Part shown: positions 13,901 to 27,700 of the stretch, piece after piece
Numbering within the stretch: position 1 is the first letter of the stretch
Layout: the number at the start of each line of letters is the position of its first letter
Assembly (NCBI GenBank): GCA_016801845.1
Contig: CM028912.1
Coordinates: 23,711,501 to 23,775,500 of the forward strand
From: Polydactylus sextarius
Lineage: Eukaryota > Chordata > Actinopteri > Polynemidae
DNA: 64,000 nucleotides
Reading direction: 5' to 3'
Notes under the pieces: generated by a model
What the model saw: the letters and a program-made list of their open reading frames with translations, nothing else
Databases searched by the model: none
Told to the model about the DNA's origin: nothing
Program-made: the position numbers and the translations under genes

Positions 13901-16900
13901 GCCAGCTAAGAGCTAATGCTAATAAACTGCAGGTATATTTTACTTCAAAGAAGTAAGTAAGAAGCTTTAGTAATGGTTTCATACCCTCATCTTGATCAGG
14001 TTTGCTTAAATCTCTGTCATTTCTGATCAATATATATAATCATTACAGTTCCCTTCATATAAAGTCCAGTTAACCTCAGTTTGGAGTCACAGAGGGCTAC
14101 TCAGACGTCCCAATCCAAGACATCACCAATGGTTTTGCACCAAAACACCAAGATAAATTCCTCCTGTGCTGAAAAATCTATTTGGCAATGAAAACTGAAT
14201 CTGTTTATGATGATAAATCAAGATACAGATGGCAGGTTAACATCAGGTGGGGTGTGGGGGTCAGAGGTCAACACTCCCAGACCAAACTACCAGGGATCAA
14301 TGACTCAAAGCAGCTGTTTGTCCTCACTGAGATTGTGGATTTTATTCCTTTAAATTCTGGTCGTTTGGGACCAAAGGTCAGCTGGTTCAGATCGTGGACT
14401 GAGTTTGTGTGAGAGTTCATTCCGTTATTTCAGAAGTTCAAACAAAGCTGCCTTGTTCTCAGCAAATCCGCACCTACGCTCTCTTCACTGTTTGTTTCTG
14501 TCGAACACTGATGACTCCAGTTTGAGGGCGGTGAGCTCTAATGTTCACTGGCAGCTCAGAGGGCAATTTACTTTCCTTCCAAACATTATGTGGGAAGCTC
14601 AACACTCGATCTGAAGTTTGGAGCTGGGGTGATTAGCATACCTTAGCATAAACACTGGAAACAGGGGTAAAGCCAGCTCTGCTCTGTTCAAGGATAAGCT
14701 AATCATATTATTTTGCAGATCTGCAATTAACATGTCATAATCCATGAGCTGTATGTGAATCCAACAGTTCACAGTCCTGTCAGCTGTTGGATGCTTTAAG
14801 TATGTTTTCTGCTGATGAACATAGTTTCAGGTAGTACATGGTGGCAAGGGCTTCAACCATCTTCTTCAGGACAGAGTGATTGCTACTTTGATGAAATGGC
14901 TCGGGGCTAGTTGGTTAGCATGCTAACTTCAGTAGAAACAAAGTAGATAGAGACGTGAGTTAACACTGTCATTAAAGCTGTGCTGAAATCACAATGTGAT
15001 TCAGACGTGACGGCCAAGCAGCTCTAGTCTGAGCTCCGCACTCACTCGAGTTCATGGTAAATTTTAGAAAGAAGAGTATTTGTATAATAAAATAACAAAA
15101 GGTAAAATAAAATGAAAAAAATCAAAACAAAACAGAATCACAGCTTAATGCTTGTAAAATTGAAATCATTTTATAGGACAAACAAGACACAGACTGACGT
15201 CATGAATCTGACACTGCAGATTGGCTGGTCACACACCAACATGCAGGACAGGAAACTGCCAGTTCACCAGCCACCAGTTTATCAGGAAAGACCTGATTTA
15301 AAGAAATGAAGGAGTCATCCCTCTAGAACCTTTTGAGGTGCTGGTGAAAAGATTGGACAGACATAGACAAGTAAGGGAAACTTTCCCGCTCTGGTCACGT
15401 GACCTACAGCCAGACAAACGTGACACGTGACACAGCTTGGTGTGATAATTCACCAAACAGTCAAGGCAGCTCACAGTAAACAAGACACACAAGTAAAAAC
15501 CCATCAGCTCACTGACTGGGCGATATGAGTCTGTGGGGTGGGGGACAGAGTCTCTACATCCAGCAGCCTGATGCTGCAGAACGTTTACCTTCAGTGACAT
15601 ATGCCATTCATACTCCCGGCACGCAAGCTGGGCCTCAAACCTGGCCTTCTCTAGAATCATCTGTCTCTTCTTCTGGAACTCATAGCCACCTTCCGCCATG
15701 TGCTGCTACAGAACGCATCAAACGTTTAGGCCTTCAATTACTTCAATATCTTCTATTACTCACACACTTAAATACACTGTATTGTATTTCCAAGGATGAA
15801 AAGACTTAATAACTTAACTTGTACTCTACCATGCAAGTGTAATTATTAAGGAAAACTCCTGATAAACTAGATTTACAGCCACTATGTGCAGCATGCCCCT
15901 GGTGGTTGAATCAAAAAGACAATGTGACAAACAGCAGAATGCAGTTGTATAATATCATGTGTAATGATAATGCATTTGTTGATTGTTGACCCAGAAAATG
16001 TGGCAGAGTGAATTCTTCATTGTTTGAGGTTGTGATAAAACATTTGAAGCCATTTGACTGTTTGTTGTGAGGTTAAACTAAGGGATAACACCTTCATAGC
16101 AAACACTTTTCTACATTGACCTTTTGTTTTCGGTAGAACTTTTCAGGATCTAAAAATTGTTGATCCAAAAACTAAAAGCTACAAAAAACAATTGGACATC
16201 TCTCCCAATAAAAACCATGATCTGTAACTGTGAACTTGCTGTTATGTATCATCCTATATGCAGATGACACTGTGCTATTCTGTTAAGTTGTGTACCTTTG
16301 GTGTGGTGGCGCCATCATCACTGTCCTGCCCACTGAAGAGAAAGAAAAGAACAAGAAAAATATGTTGTTCAGTCACATTTTCCTTATCAACGTATCACAC
16401 CTTAGTCTAGCGTTTCCACTGCAGGAACCTCCGAGTAATATTACAGAAACTTGGTCGTTGGCACGTGTCTCTACCAGAGGAACAGTTCCTGTGGGACAAA
16501 ACTCAGGAACCTTTACAGGGCCAAAAAAGTCCCTGCCCAGGGGTAGGTACTCTGTTTGACCCCGCAAAGTTCTTTTATGGGGCTTTAAGTTGACTCACTT
16601 GTGATTAGTTGTAACAAAGAAGCGTCGATTTTAAAACCGAGTGAGAGGACGTGCTGAAAATTTCTCAGCCCATAAACGTTACCATGATCTTACTTGGTGG
16701 AAACACATGTATGAAGGCTATGGAGACACATATAAAAACACAACCGCCATAATTTAAGGCAACAGGTTCAAGTCTTTTAAAACACTTTTAAACTCAGTCT
16801 TCTACGCTCGATGGAGTCTCCTCATTCTCTCTGAGCAAAAAAACATTTCAGGATCCATATCAGTACATCACACATTTTAGTGTGTTTGTGCATCTGTACC

Positions 16901-19900
16901 TTTAGTTCAGTATCGTTTCTCTTCATTCTGAGTTTTTGGTTTCTCATTTTCTCATACCTGCCTAAAACATTTACTCAGTACTGTAGATACGTATACACAG
17001 TAGATAGACTGATCGATAGATGGATGGACTAATCAACTGATTGGACTGATGTCTGTTACAGGCTAATATTAGCTGATATTATATGGTGAAAGTTAATACA
17101 TGTACAATCTATTTAAACATTGTTTCAGACCAAGCACACACAGTAACGGTGCTCGCCAACAAAGGAATCTGAGCTGCTCTGGTGCTACAAGACGCACCTC
17201 TATAACATAACGAAGGTGGTTTTGATGTTGGGCTGATCAGTGTATTATTTCAGGGCTCACACACAACAATGGAAATGTGTTAAATACTGCACCCTGCATT
17301 AGCCCACAACTGGTTAGTCACACAGACAGCAGTTAGAGTCAGAATGAAGTATGTGTTTCCCAGTTTTCCAGAGTTAAATCTCATCATGTAAAACACAGAC
17401 ACAGACTAAGTCTTACTTGAGTGACTCCTCCACCGTGACCATCTCCACCGGGTACAATTGGACTCCAGACAGACTGTCCTGCTCCGTGGTCACTCTGACA
17501 CACAGACAAACAGCAAATAAATGACATCAACTGCTCAGATAAAAGTTCAGATTCAAGCACAGATTCTGATGCAATTTGTTGTTTTGAGCTGAGAATGGTG
17601 ATGTGCTGAGTCTTGAGTAACACCCTGCTCCACCTGAAGCTCTCACCTGCTGGGGTCTTGCAGCAGCTCCACAGCCTCCTTCAGCTGATTGATCATGTCA
17701 ATGTGGAGCTCTGTGCCCCCTGTCACCTTTGACCTATGAACACAGACACAGCTATGAAGAAGATATCCAATTATCACAGTGATGATTCATCATCAGTCAT
17801 CATCACAGTTGGACTCACGTTTGTTCTGTTTGCCAGTGTGAGTCTTCTTCTATCCTGAGAGGCTCATCGAAGTCTGCCGCTGTCCGACCCTGTGCACACA
17901 CACACGCTTATATCAGCACCAGCTGCAGCTGTCACATGATCCACAGACTCGCTCGCCATTGGCAAAAACTGAGAGACATCACCACTATCTCCATGTAAAC
18001 ACACACAACAATAAAGACACTGTAAAAATGTTCTTCTCTCCTGAATCTGTTTCTTCATCTTCAACTCTCCTCATCCTCACTGACTCGGAATGGACGTTTA
18101 ACTGGGATGAAGCAAAATCACTGATGTTTCTGTTTCAACATTGTCAATGAAAGTAAAAGCACAACTAATGTAACATAACTTACCATCTGATTATTATTGT
18201 GTGTACATGAATATATCACTCATCTATTGACGTATAAGCAGGATTTAACTGCTGTAGCTACTGATGTGAAGCTCTTCTTCTTCTTCTGATTATTTTATAC
18301 ACAAGTTGACTGATTCATGTGTAAACACATGACATCTGTTCTCCAATTCAACTCCGGCTCAACAATTATTCACGACTACAACTACTTGAAGTCTTTCCTG
18401 TTTAAACAGCTTCCAGTCATTTGACTTTCTTTATCGCTCATGATATTAAACTGAATGCTTTGTGCTTTTATGTTGGTTGGACAAACATAACATGACAGGG
18501 CTAAAATATGTTTTCTGACCTTTAAGCTTGACCATGACACATGAACAGAACTGCGGTCAAGACGGATCTGATGATGATCATGATGATGGTTTTTGATCCA
18601 TACCACTTCGCTCAAAGTGTGGCTAGGTTTGATTACAATAACAACCACAACAACACAGTCCAAAGAGACAGACATTGTCTTTCAGCAAGAAAAAAAAAAG
18701 ATCTCTGATGTTTGTTTGGTTTAAAATAACGTTTCACTACTGGATCATGAACACACTTGGCTCCCGATGCCTTTGGCTGCTGCAGGATCATATTCTTTAA
18801 TGTGAAGACATGTTCTCGTTTGTTTCTTTGAGGCTTCATTTAAAATGACTGACGCTGTTTCAGTTCCCAACTCCACATCTGTTCTTTGTGTCATGCTCTT
18901 GTTCTGTGCTCAGTCTGTATTTGGTCACGGCTGTAGACGACGATACACAACACAGACAGTTCAACACGACACGATTCTGAAATATTCATCAACTGGGGCA
19001 TTTACTGCATCAGTCTTTAAAAATGAACTCAAACATGGACACACTGTAAATCTTGCCTTAATGTAGTTGATGAAGCGAGCACTGAGGGCAGAGTCTCTGT
19101 AGCTCAACTGGTCCTTCAGGGCTTCCGTAGGGCTCTCCTCGATCAGCCGAACCGAGTCGCAGTTTGGGTCAACTGAATTGGAGGAAACAGGATGGTTACA
19201 CAAGCATATTTGGAAACCAAATGTATAATTTTATTACATTTTCAATCTTCTGTGACTGATTTACTAGTAGACAATCTCCCCTTGCTCTACCACTCCCAGG
19301 TATCATACAATCATGGGTCAATCTCATCTGTCAATCATGACGTTTCAGCCTGTTTTTATAACATCAAGTAACTAATTTAAACCAAACTATTCAGATGTCA
19401 TGTCTCAGAAACATGAAGAGGGGGCGTGGCTGACAGACAGACAGACAGACACACAGTCACACACACTCACACACCCCCAGTAGATGTGACACTCCATCAG
19501 ATCTGACCTGATTGAGGCTGATTGAAGTCTATTTAAACTGTGTATCTGGGGATCTGCTGCTGTTCTCTGATACGGTTAAATGGCCCAGAGACTGAGACAC
19601 ACAATTGAAAGGCTGAAGCCATCAGAGAAGCAGAGCGACAGTACAGGTCCTGTCACATACAGCACCCTTCTCACATTTACTCAGTCTTAACAGTGTCAGA
19701 ATTAGAGCCTGATCACTTTCATCTGAAAGTCATGATGTGTGTGTGTGTGTTACCCGACAGGGAGCTGATGTGTTCGGTGGAGTCGTCTTTGCTGATTCCC
19801 TCCTCCTCTGTAATGTGGCTCATCGGCACGTTGAGACTCAGACTGTCTTCATCCGACGGCTGACACAAAACAACAAACAAACAATGACAACAAGCACTGT

Positions 19901-22900
19901 TAGAACCAAAACAATTAGCTGTCAGTCAAAAGACAATTTGCAATATTCGATTAATCGTTTTCAGTTATTTATCAGACGTGTGATGAATGATATCACAGCA
20001 TAAACATTCTAAAAATCATTAAGAAAATGATCCACAACATCTGTGGAAACTGTTTTCATGTGTCATCTGCCACAATTGTTACCTCCAAAGAAGTAAAAAA
20101 ACAAACAAACATCAGTTTAAAACTTTGGATTAGCTGACGTCAGTATGACTCCAAACTCCAGGATCGATTCACATTCTGTTCAAAACCTTTTCTTACTGAT
20201 GTCATAACACTTTTGTAGACATAGATTTCAAAACCATTGTTGATAATAAAATGAAACTCAGCAGCTTTTAGAAATACATGACTGAATCTCACAGAGACAC
20301 AATAAACACCTGTAGTCCTGCACATGAAAGAGACACAAAGAAGAAAATGTAAAAGCAGTGGTGAGCTGACAGAGTGAAATATGAAATAACACAAACACGC
20401 AGAGCACATACATAATCATACTACAGCATAAAGACACACACACGTTTCATCCACACACAGACGCAGTGAAGTACCTCGGTCGCAGACAGTCTCTTGTCTC
20501 CGTTGTCGCTGCCGACTCCTGAGTCGCTGTCCTGCTTCTTCTGCTGCTCCATGTCCTCCACACTGCACACACACAACACCAGTCACACAACTCACACACA
20601 CACACACACGGGATGGCTACACGTGTGTGTGTGTGTGTTTGAGCTACAGAGCAAATGAGCTGGAGAGCGAGAGAGAGAGAGCGAGAGAGAGGATGTTGTC
20701 TCCTCTCTCCATCAGGCTGTGTTCACACTGATGAGTAAAATCTGATTACTGTTCACATAATGTTTCAGTCTTTCAATCACAGAACAACAATGAGTATTTT
20801 TTTCCCATAAATAATAATGTCTGCAAACAGAAGAAACACACTCCCAAAATAAATTTCCCAAAAGAAATTAGGACACTTTCTAAAAAATCTGAAATTTAAA
20901 CCTTTATTTAACAGGCAAAGAGACAAAGAAAAGATTTTCAGTTTTTTTACCAACAAACTTAATTCTATTAGTATAAACACATTTAGAAATTGATGCCTAC
21001 GACATACTCAAATAAAGGGGGACAGAGGCATAATAAGCCGGTAAAAGTTTTACAAGTAACAATCTGTGGGGTTCTATATTAGCACGTTAACTAATAAAAG
21101 GTGTAGAGATCAATACTGGGTATAAAAGGATCATCCACTAAAGGCTCAGTCCTTACAAGCAAAGATGGGTTGTGGATCACCACTGTGTGCCGATCTTTGT
21201 GAGAGAATTATCTGTCACTTTAAAAACAACATTTTTCTCAGCGCAAGACAGCAAATAATTTTGGCCTGTCATCTGCAATCAACACTGAAAAGATTCAGAA
21301 ATCTCTGTGTGGAAATGCCAAGGGCAGAAATCGCTGCTTGACCTTCGAGCCCATGCTACTGTGATGGACATAGCCACATGGGCCACATGGGAGTACTTGG
21401 AAAATCATTGCCATTGCATCAAGAAATGGTCCTCGTATTTATGCGAAGAGGAAACCATGCAGCAATTTTGTGCAACGTTGGTGACTTCTTTGGGCCCAAG
21501 CTCATCCAAGATGGAACGAAAAGAGAATTGAAACGTGTTCTGTGGTCAGATGAGGCCACGTTTCAGCTTGTTTCTGGGGAAAATGGACATCGGAATTTTT
21601 GTGCCAAACATGAAAAAGACCATCCAGGCTGTTATTAACAAAAAGTACAAAAACCAGGATCTGAGATGGTATGGCGGTGCATCGATGTGTTTCCTATTGA
21701 AAACGTCTGGCGCATCATGAAGAGGAGAATCCGACAACATCGACTGTTGACTGTTGCACAGCTCAAGTCTTGTTTACAGCAAGAATGGGTGAAAAATTCC
21801 ACTTGAAAAAGAGCGACAATTAGTTTCCAAATAATTAAACAGTGTAACTAAAAGAAAAGAGGGAGTGACCCGGTGGTAAACTTGCCTCTGTCCCAAATTT
21901 TTTTCGAGTGTGTTATAGGCATCAATTTCTATATGTGATTATGTTTGTTGGTGAAAAGAATGAATATCTTTTCTTTGTCTAATTGAATTATTAAATGACA
22001 AAATTTAGTTTTTATTGCATTTTTAGAAAGTGTCCCACCTTTGATTTGCTTGAGGTTTTGTAAGGTTTTGTCTCCCTTGCTGAACCCTTGCTAATGTTCT
22101 TCTGTCTCATGAGGTCACGAAATCCAAAACATCTGTTAACTCAACAGCAACTCTGTTTTTGTTGCCATGGCAATTATGTCACTGACAGGGAACTCTGAAC
22201 CTCTGCGTCTCAGGTTAGGGATTAAAAACTGACTGAGGCTCATGATATACATGTCAAGTGATACAAATGTAATGAGATGCACAGCTCTGACAGTAAATGT
22301 GATGAAATGAACTGTGACTCGGATCAAATCCCTGTGCTGTTTTATTTTGGCGGGGCAGCTGCTGAGAAACACTGAAGTTAAACTGAGCTTCAATGTGACG
22401 TTTTTAAAATAACATCAAAGACAACTTCGCTCCTGTTTCATTATTAATATTTCAGCTTTAGACTGAAAGACACAAGAATAGAGACAGTAAAGGAAGAAAA
22501 AAAAAAAAACAAAGACTAAAAACCCCAACAGCTCCAGAGACCGAACAATGTTAGGAGGATGAGTGTGAGCAGGAGAATATTCAGGAGAATAGGAACCATT
22601 TTCCTGCCCACATGCTGGGATCGTTAGACGTGGGTGGACAACATCCTCTGAGAACACAGGCTCAGTTTCAGCTGAGTGATGGAGAATTTAAAGCAGCGGC
22701 CTTTTCTCTCTGCTCCCGCCCTTCTTCTCTACTTTCAGTTCTACTATCTTCATTAGCCCCTAAAGCGTTTCGTGTCCTCCTCACTTCACACTGAAAGATT
22801 TCAACAACAATTTTATGAGATGTTGTCAAATTTTGGTGAGAACATTCATGTTCCCCAGAGTCCACAATCCCAATGTGATCCAGCGCCACCATGAGGCGAC

Positions 22901-24732
22901 ACCACAAGCAGTACAAAGATTAACTTCATCACCATCATAAAGTTTTAGCTGATGATTAACTGAAACAAAAGAGTGAGAGAGGCAGACTGGTGTGGTGAAG
23001 ATGGAGCTGAGGATTTAACAGTCCAGCTATGTTGCTGGAGCTCAGAGCAGAGTTGCTGCTGCTTCACACTGAAATGAACCAGTTGAGGTTGTTCATCTGA
23101 TCAGAGCACCTCCTGGTGGGGGTTTGTAGACCCAGAACACACTGCAGACTCATGTCATGTGGGAGCATCTCTGTGCAGGGGGACACCTGGTTGAGTTTGA
23201 CTGTCAGAGCCTCTATTTCAAACTGAGTTTACAGGTGAGTTTAAGTTCACTATTCAATTTCTTTTTGTCAGTGTTTTCTTTCCTTCCACTGTTTCAGCGT
23301 TGGTGCATTCCCTCCTTCTTTCCTTCTCTCATTTCGACAATCCCCCCAACAACTGTTCCTCTGTTCCTACGCTTTTCTTTGTTGCTTTTTTTCCTCCATC
23401 TCTCACTTTGATCACTGGATTCCCTCCTTTCTTCCTCTGCTCATAACATCTGTTCCCTTACTTGTCATTCCTTCCAGTCGCTCTGTCCATCAGTCATGAC
23501 TAAATGTCTCTGACACAGACAAACTGTCAGTGTGACCCAACAGGGAGCCAGAGGACGGATCAGTTTCAGCTGACTAATGGTAGATTTGGCTCCAGACTGA
23601 GAAATTGGAGGAAGTGTAGATCACAGACAGCCATGCTGCTCCAGTCTCCATCCCTCCTTGTGCAGACACAGTGATGTTGTTAAAAACCGAAGGAAAAGTA
23701 CAAAAAGCTTCAGGGGCTGATGTAATGTGCTGCTGGCAGCCATGTTGAAGAGCTGAGGACAAACAGAGGCTGAGAACCTCAAGTGACACCAGTGTGAACA
23801 GAGACGGTACATTTCAAATCAATGTCAGTCACGACACTCAACAGATCACGTGACTGCGGTGACAGATTCAATTGGTTGGCAACAAAAACATCCACATAAC
23901 TAACTACGCAACTTCCTATGACACACCTGAGCTGAATCACAATCAGCTGCTCCAGAAACATGCTCCACATCACTACAGCTCCAGACAAGAAAGGACCCAG
24001 AGTTTATAGGTGAACCAACTGAAATCAGAATCATCATCATCAACAACAAACGTCTTGAGAATTATAGTTGACTTTAAGGAACATTTGTTCTGTCTCCACC
24101 CCACAGTTGGACACCTGAAATTCCTGCAGTGTCTCAGATACTCCACCCTCACACTGACATGAAAAATGACATGCAGTGCTCAGTGTTGACCTGGATGGTG
24201 ACAGTCAGGGACCGCGTGGGTTTAAACTTATGAAAATGGCGTCAGATGAAGGAGAAAGTGTTGTGGGCATTTCCACAGGAGGTCCACATGAGAAAGTGCA
24301 AGGTTCATTTTACATACAAGTGAATAAATTAGGTGGCAAATAATCTGGTAGGTGTGAGCTACTAAGTAAACAGTGAACTACATATGAGCACATGATGTGA
24401 TCTGAGACCAAGAAAGTTTCACTCATCTAACTGCTGCTGTGATGATAGAACAGGAAAAAACAGATGAAGAAACGCATTTTCCGATTGAGATAATCTCTAC
24501 AGGTCGCTTTCACTCATGTCACTTTCTTCCTGTCAGGTTATATATGATGTCATCACGGTGACTGACCTGCCAACGGTGGGCCGTGATAGGCTGAGCCGCT
24601 CCATGACGGGCAGATAGAGAGAGTCTGGCATCTTCTCACTGCGACATGCCTCGATGCTCAGGTACTTGAATATGTGAACTTTGCCCTTTAAACAGATCTG
24701 AAAAGAAAAAAGAACAATGAAAGATCTGCCTG

Positions 24733-24763
<31 letters not shown>

Positions 24764-27700
24764 TGGATGCTGAGTCACTGAGCATCTCAGTTAAAGCAGC
24801 TGGTGCTTAAAATTCCCTCAGTGTGTTCTGTCCTCCAGTCTCAGAGGTAACAATCAGACACACACAGTTTCACATCCTCTCTGTTTAAGCTGAGATGCTG
24901 TGTTGTATCAGATACAGTTGTATCAGGTAACCCTCAACATAGTAAAACTGAATATTCCAATTGATAATAGTAATATTACTATCATTATTTTTTATTATTG
25001 CTTACGATGTGTTTTAATAAAAAATTCAAATTAATTAAGTTAATAACTTCACAGGATGTATTTAGCAGTGGTGTCAGGCCATGTGACTTCCTCTGAAATG
25101 CTCTCAAGTGTGTGAACCAATCACAGCGTTTTACTACAGACAACAGCAGATGAGAATTAAGAGACAAAACTCAAAAGCTGTGTCTCAATTCAAGGACCTC
25201 GTCCTTCATATAGGTCACAGGTGAAGACTAGACTGTTTCGTTTCAACGGCTCCTTCAAACACTGCCGACAAATCCAGCTTCTGCATTCCAGATTGGATCC
25301 GACGTAAAGGTCATATTTAAAACAACCTCCGAAAACCATCTCATTTGGTCCGGCACATCAAGGTCAAGGTCAGTCAGACCATGCAGCTGAAGGATGCAGC
25401 TAAGAACTGGGACGCAAAAGTGGAAAAAAGTAGAGAAGTGTTTTGTGTGTGTGCGTTTGTGTGCGTGTACCTGAGCAGGTGGGCTCTGCAGTGGGTTGTT
25501 TTCTAACTGGAGCGACTGAAGCTGCGTCATCTTCCTGAAACACACCGGGATGGTGGAAACCTTGTTACAGGAGAAGTCGAACTTCACCAATGGAAGGTCG
25601 GCCAGGTCTGTGAGGACAGAAGGACGGACACACACACACAAATCACTTAGTTAAAATATGTTCTTTTTGGCATTAAACAACACGGTTGTGACATGTTGAC
25701 ACAATGTATCTACAGATGAATGAACATCTGTATCGCCCCCTGGAGGCTGGCTGCAGGACTGGTCATAAGCTCTGCCCAATTTAATTTGTTCTTAGATGTT
25801 ATAAAACTGGCTGAGACATCATGATTGACAGGTGACAGTGCTCATTACGGTATGTGGGAATTTTGAGATGCCACTTGCCAACTCATTGAAATGTGGAATT
25901 ATACCAAACGTTAAAGTAAATGTTCCATTTCTCTTATCTGATGATTTGCTTCCCCCGTCCAACAGTGACCACACATCCTGTTTTCTTTCAGCTGATTTGA
26001 GTCTTTAAGTTTTTTTTTTTTTTTGTCCGTACCTGGTCAGGATGTACGTCTGCGTTCTGTCTCTGACTGCTCAGAGATATTCTGTCAAATAATAATCTCT
26101 GTTTAGGGACAGATTACATTCTGACCTCCAGCTTTTAGTTCCTCCTCTTCCAGGTTTCCTTACATTGTTATTAAAAAGTGGTTTCTTCTGATCTGATCTG
26201 TGTTTGAACGTGTGGGAGTGTTTCCCTCAGCTTCACTGCCATTTGTTTGCTGTACAAATGTGACAAAGTTGACCCCATTCAACACAATGAGCAGGAAAAC
26301 ACTGATATATGAAGCCAGATTTTAACTGGAATTAGGAAGGCACCACTGTTTTGAATGAATTTAGAGTTTTCTGGATATGTATGTAAAGCTCATGCTGTGT
26401 TCAGTCATCTGATCATTTATGGTGAAACGTGTCCGTTTTGGTGTTAGTTTTCTCTTTGGTCTGGCAGCGTCTTCCCGCTCTGACCAGCTGCTGCTGTTGT
26501 TCTTGCTCAATAGAAGATAGAAGATCATCAGCGTAAAACATCACTTCTTAGGTTAGGAACTGCCTGTTTGTTGTAATGTAATAATGTTGGAACTGTCCAA
26601 CACATCTCAGCCTGGTGAACAAGTTTAGTTTGTCTCCAATTTAACAGAAAATCCAAAAACACCGATTTAGTGATCTCAAGGCTGAATTATGCTTCTTGAC
26701 GCAGTCGTGAATCCGTTAGGAGATCTCTGTCAGCTGTGTCGTAAAGTAATTCACCGCCAGAACAATAGGGGGCGTGTGTTTCCACGTTACAATTATCAGC
26801 TATCGCTGGTAGTTTATTTACGGCCTGTCCTTGTTCCTCCACACACAACGAACAATGGAGACACAGAGAAGACATTTGTTGGAATTGGAACTGATCGACA
26901 TTGAACAACAGATCGATTTATTGTAAATACTGACACGAGAACTAAAGAGGAGACGCGTGGTGATGTTATTTTTGTGAAAGGAAAACAACCGGCAAAGCAA
27001 GATTCCAGGAAATGAGGCAACCTTAGCGGAGCAATCAGAGCTATGCAGTCTCCGTGAGCTCCGCTAGCTGTTTAACAGCTAACAACAGGCTAGTTAACAG
27101 AGACGTTTTATCCTGCTGTCAACATATAAAGTTTATTAATAAATGATGTGGGATCAGATATACAGATATAACTAATTCCATGGGTTAACCATCAATTAAT
27201 TACATGTTTAACACATGTGCCAGCCTGTTACATCTCTACGAGAGTGAAAATCCAGCTGCTGAATTTCACTCATCTGTGGTGTGAAAACTAGACACACAAA
27301 TATTCTCATGGTTGAAGCCCGCCGACATGTTTCCCACCGCACAGAACAATGCAGCTGTTGTTGTTATTTTCAGAGGAGGTTTGTAATTGTTCACAGACCA
27401 GTGATTCAGAGTTTCTGCTCATGTTTAAATTCATTCCTCATTAGAACTAAAATACCTGGAAATAAAAGCCGTTCATAATTGCGCTCAGTCCCCGAGTCCC
27501 TGAGCTTTTACTTCAAGGAAAATAAAGAGACTGTTTAAAAGTTCAACGCAGCAACAACCGGGGGTGAAATGATAAAAGAGTGATAGTGAGAAGACGATTG
27601 AATCACACACTGTTATTATGTAACATAACAATGTCAAAAACAGGAATGTTATTTCAGTGACATTAAACAAAACAAAAACGAACAAAACAAAACAAAAAAA

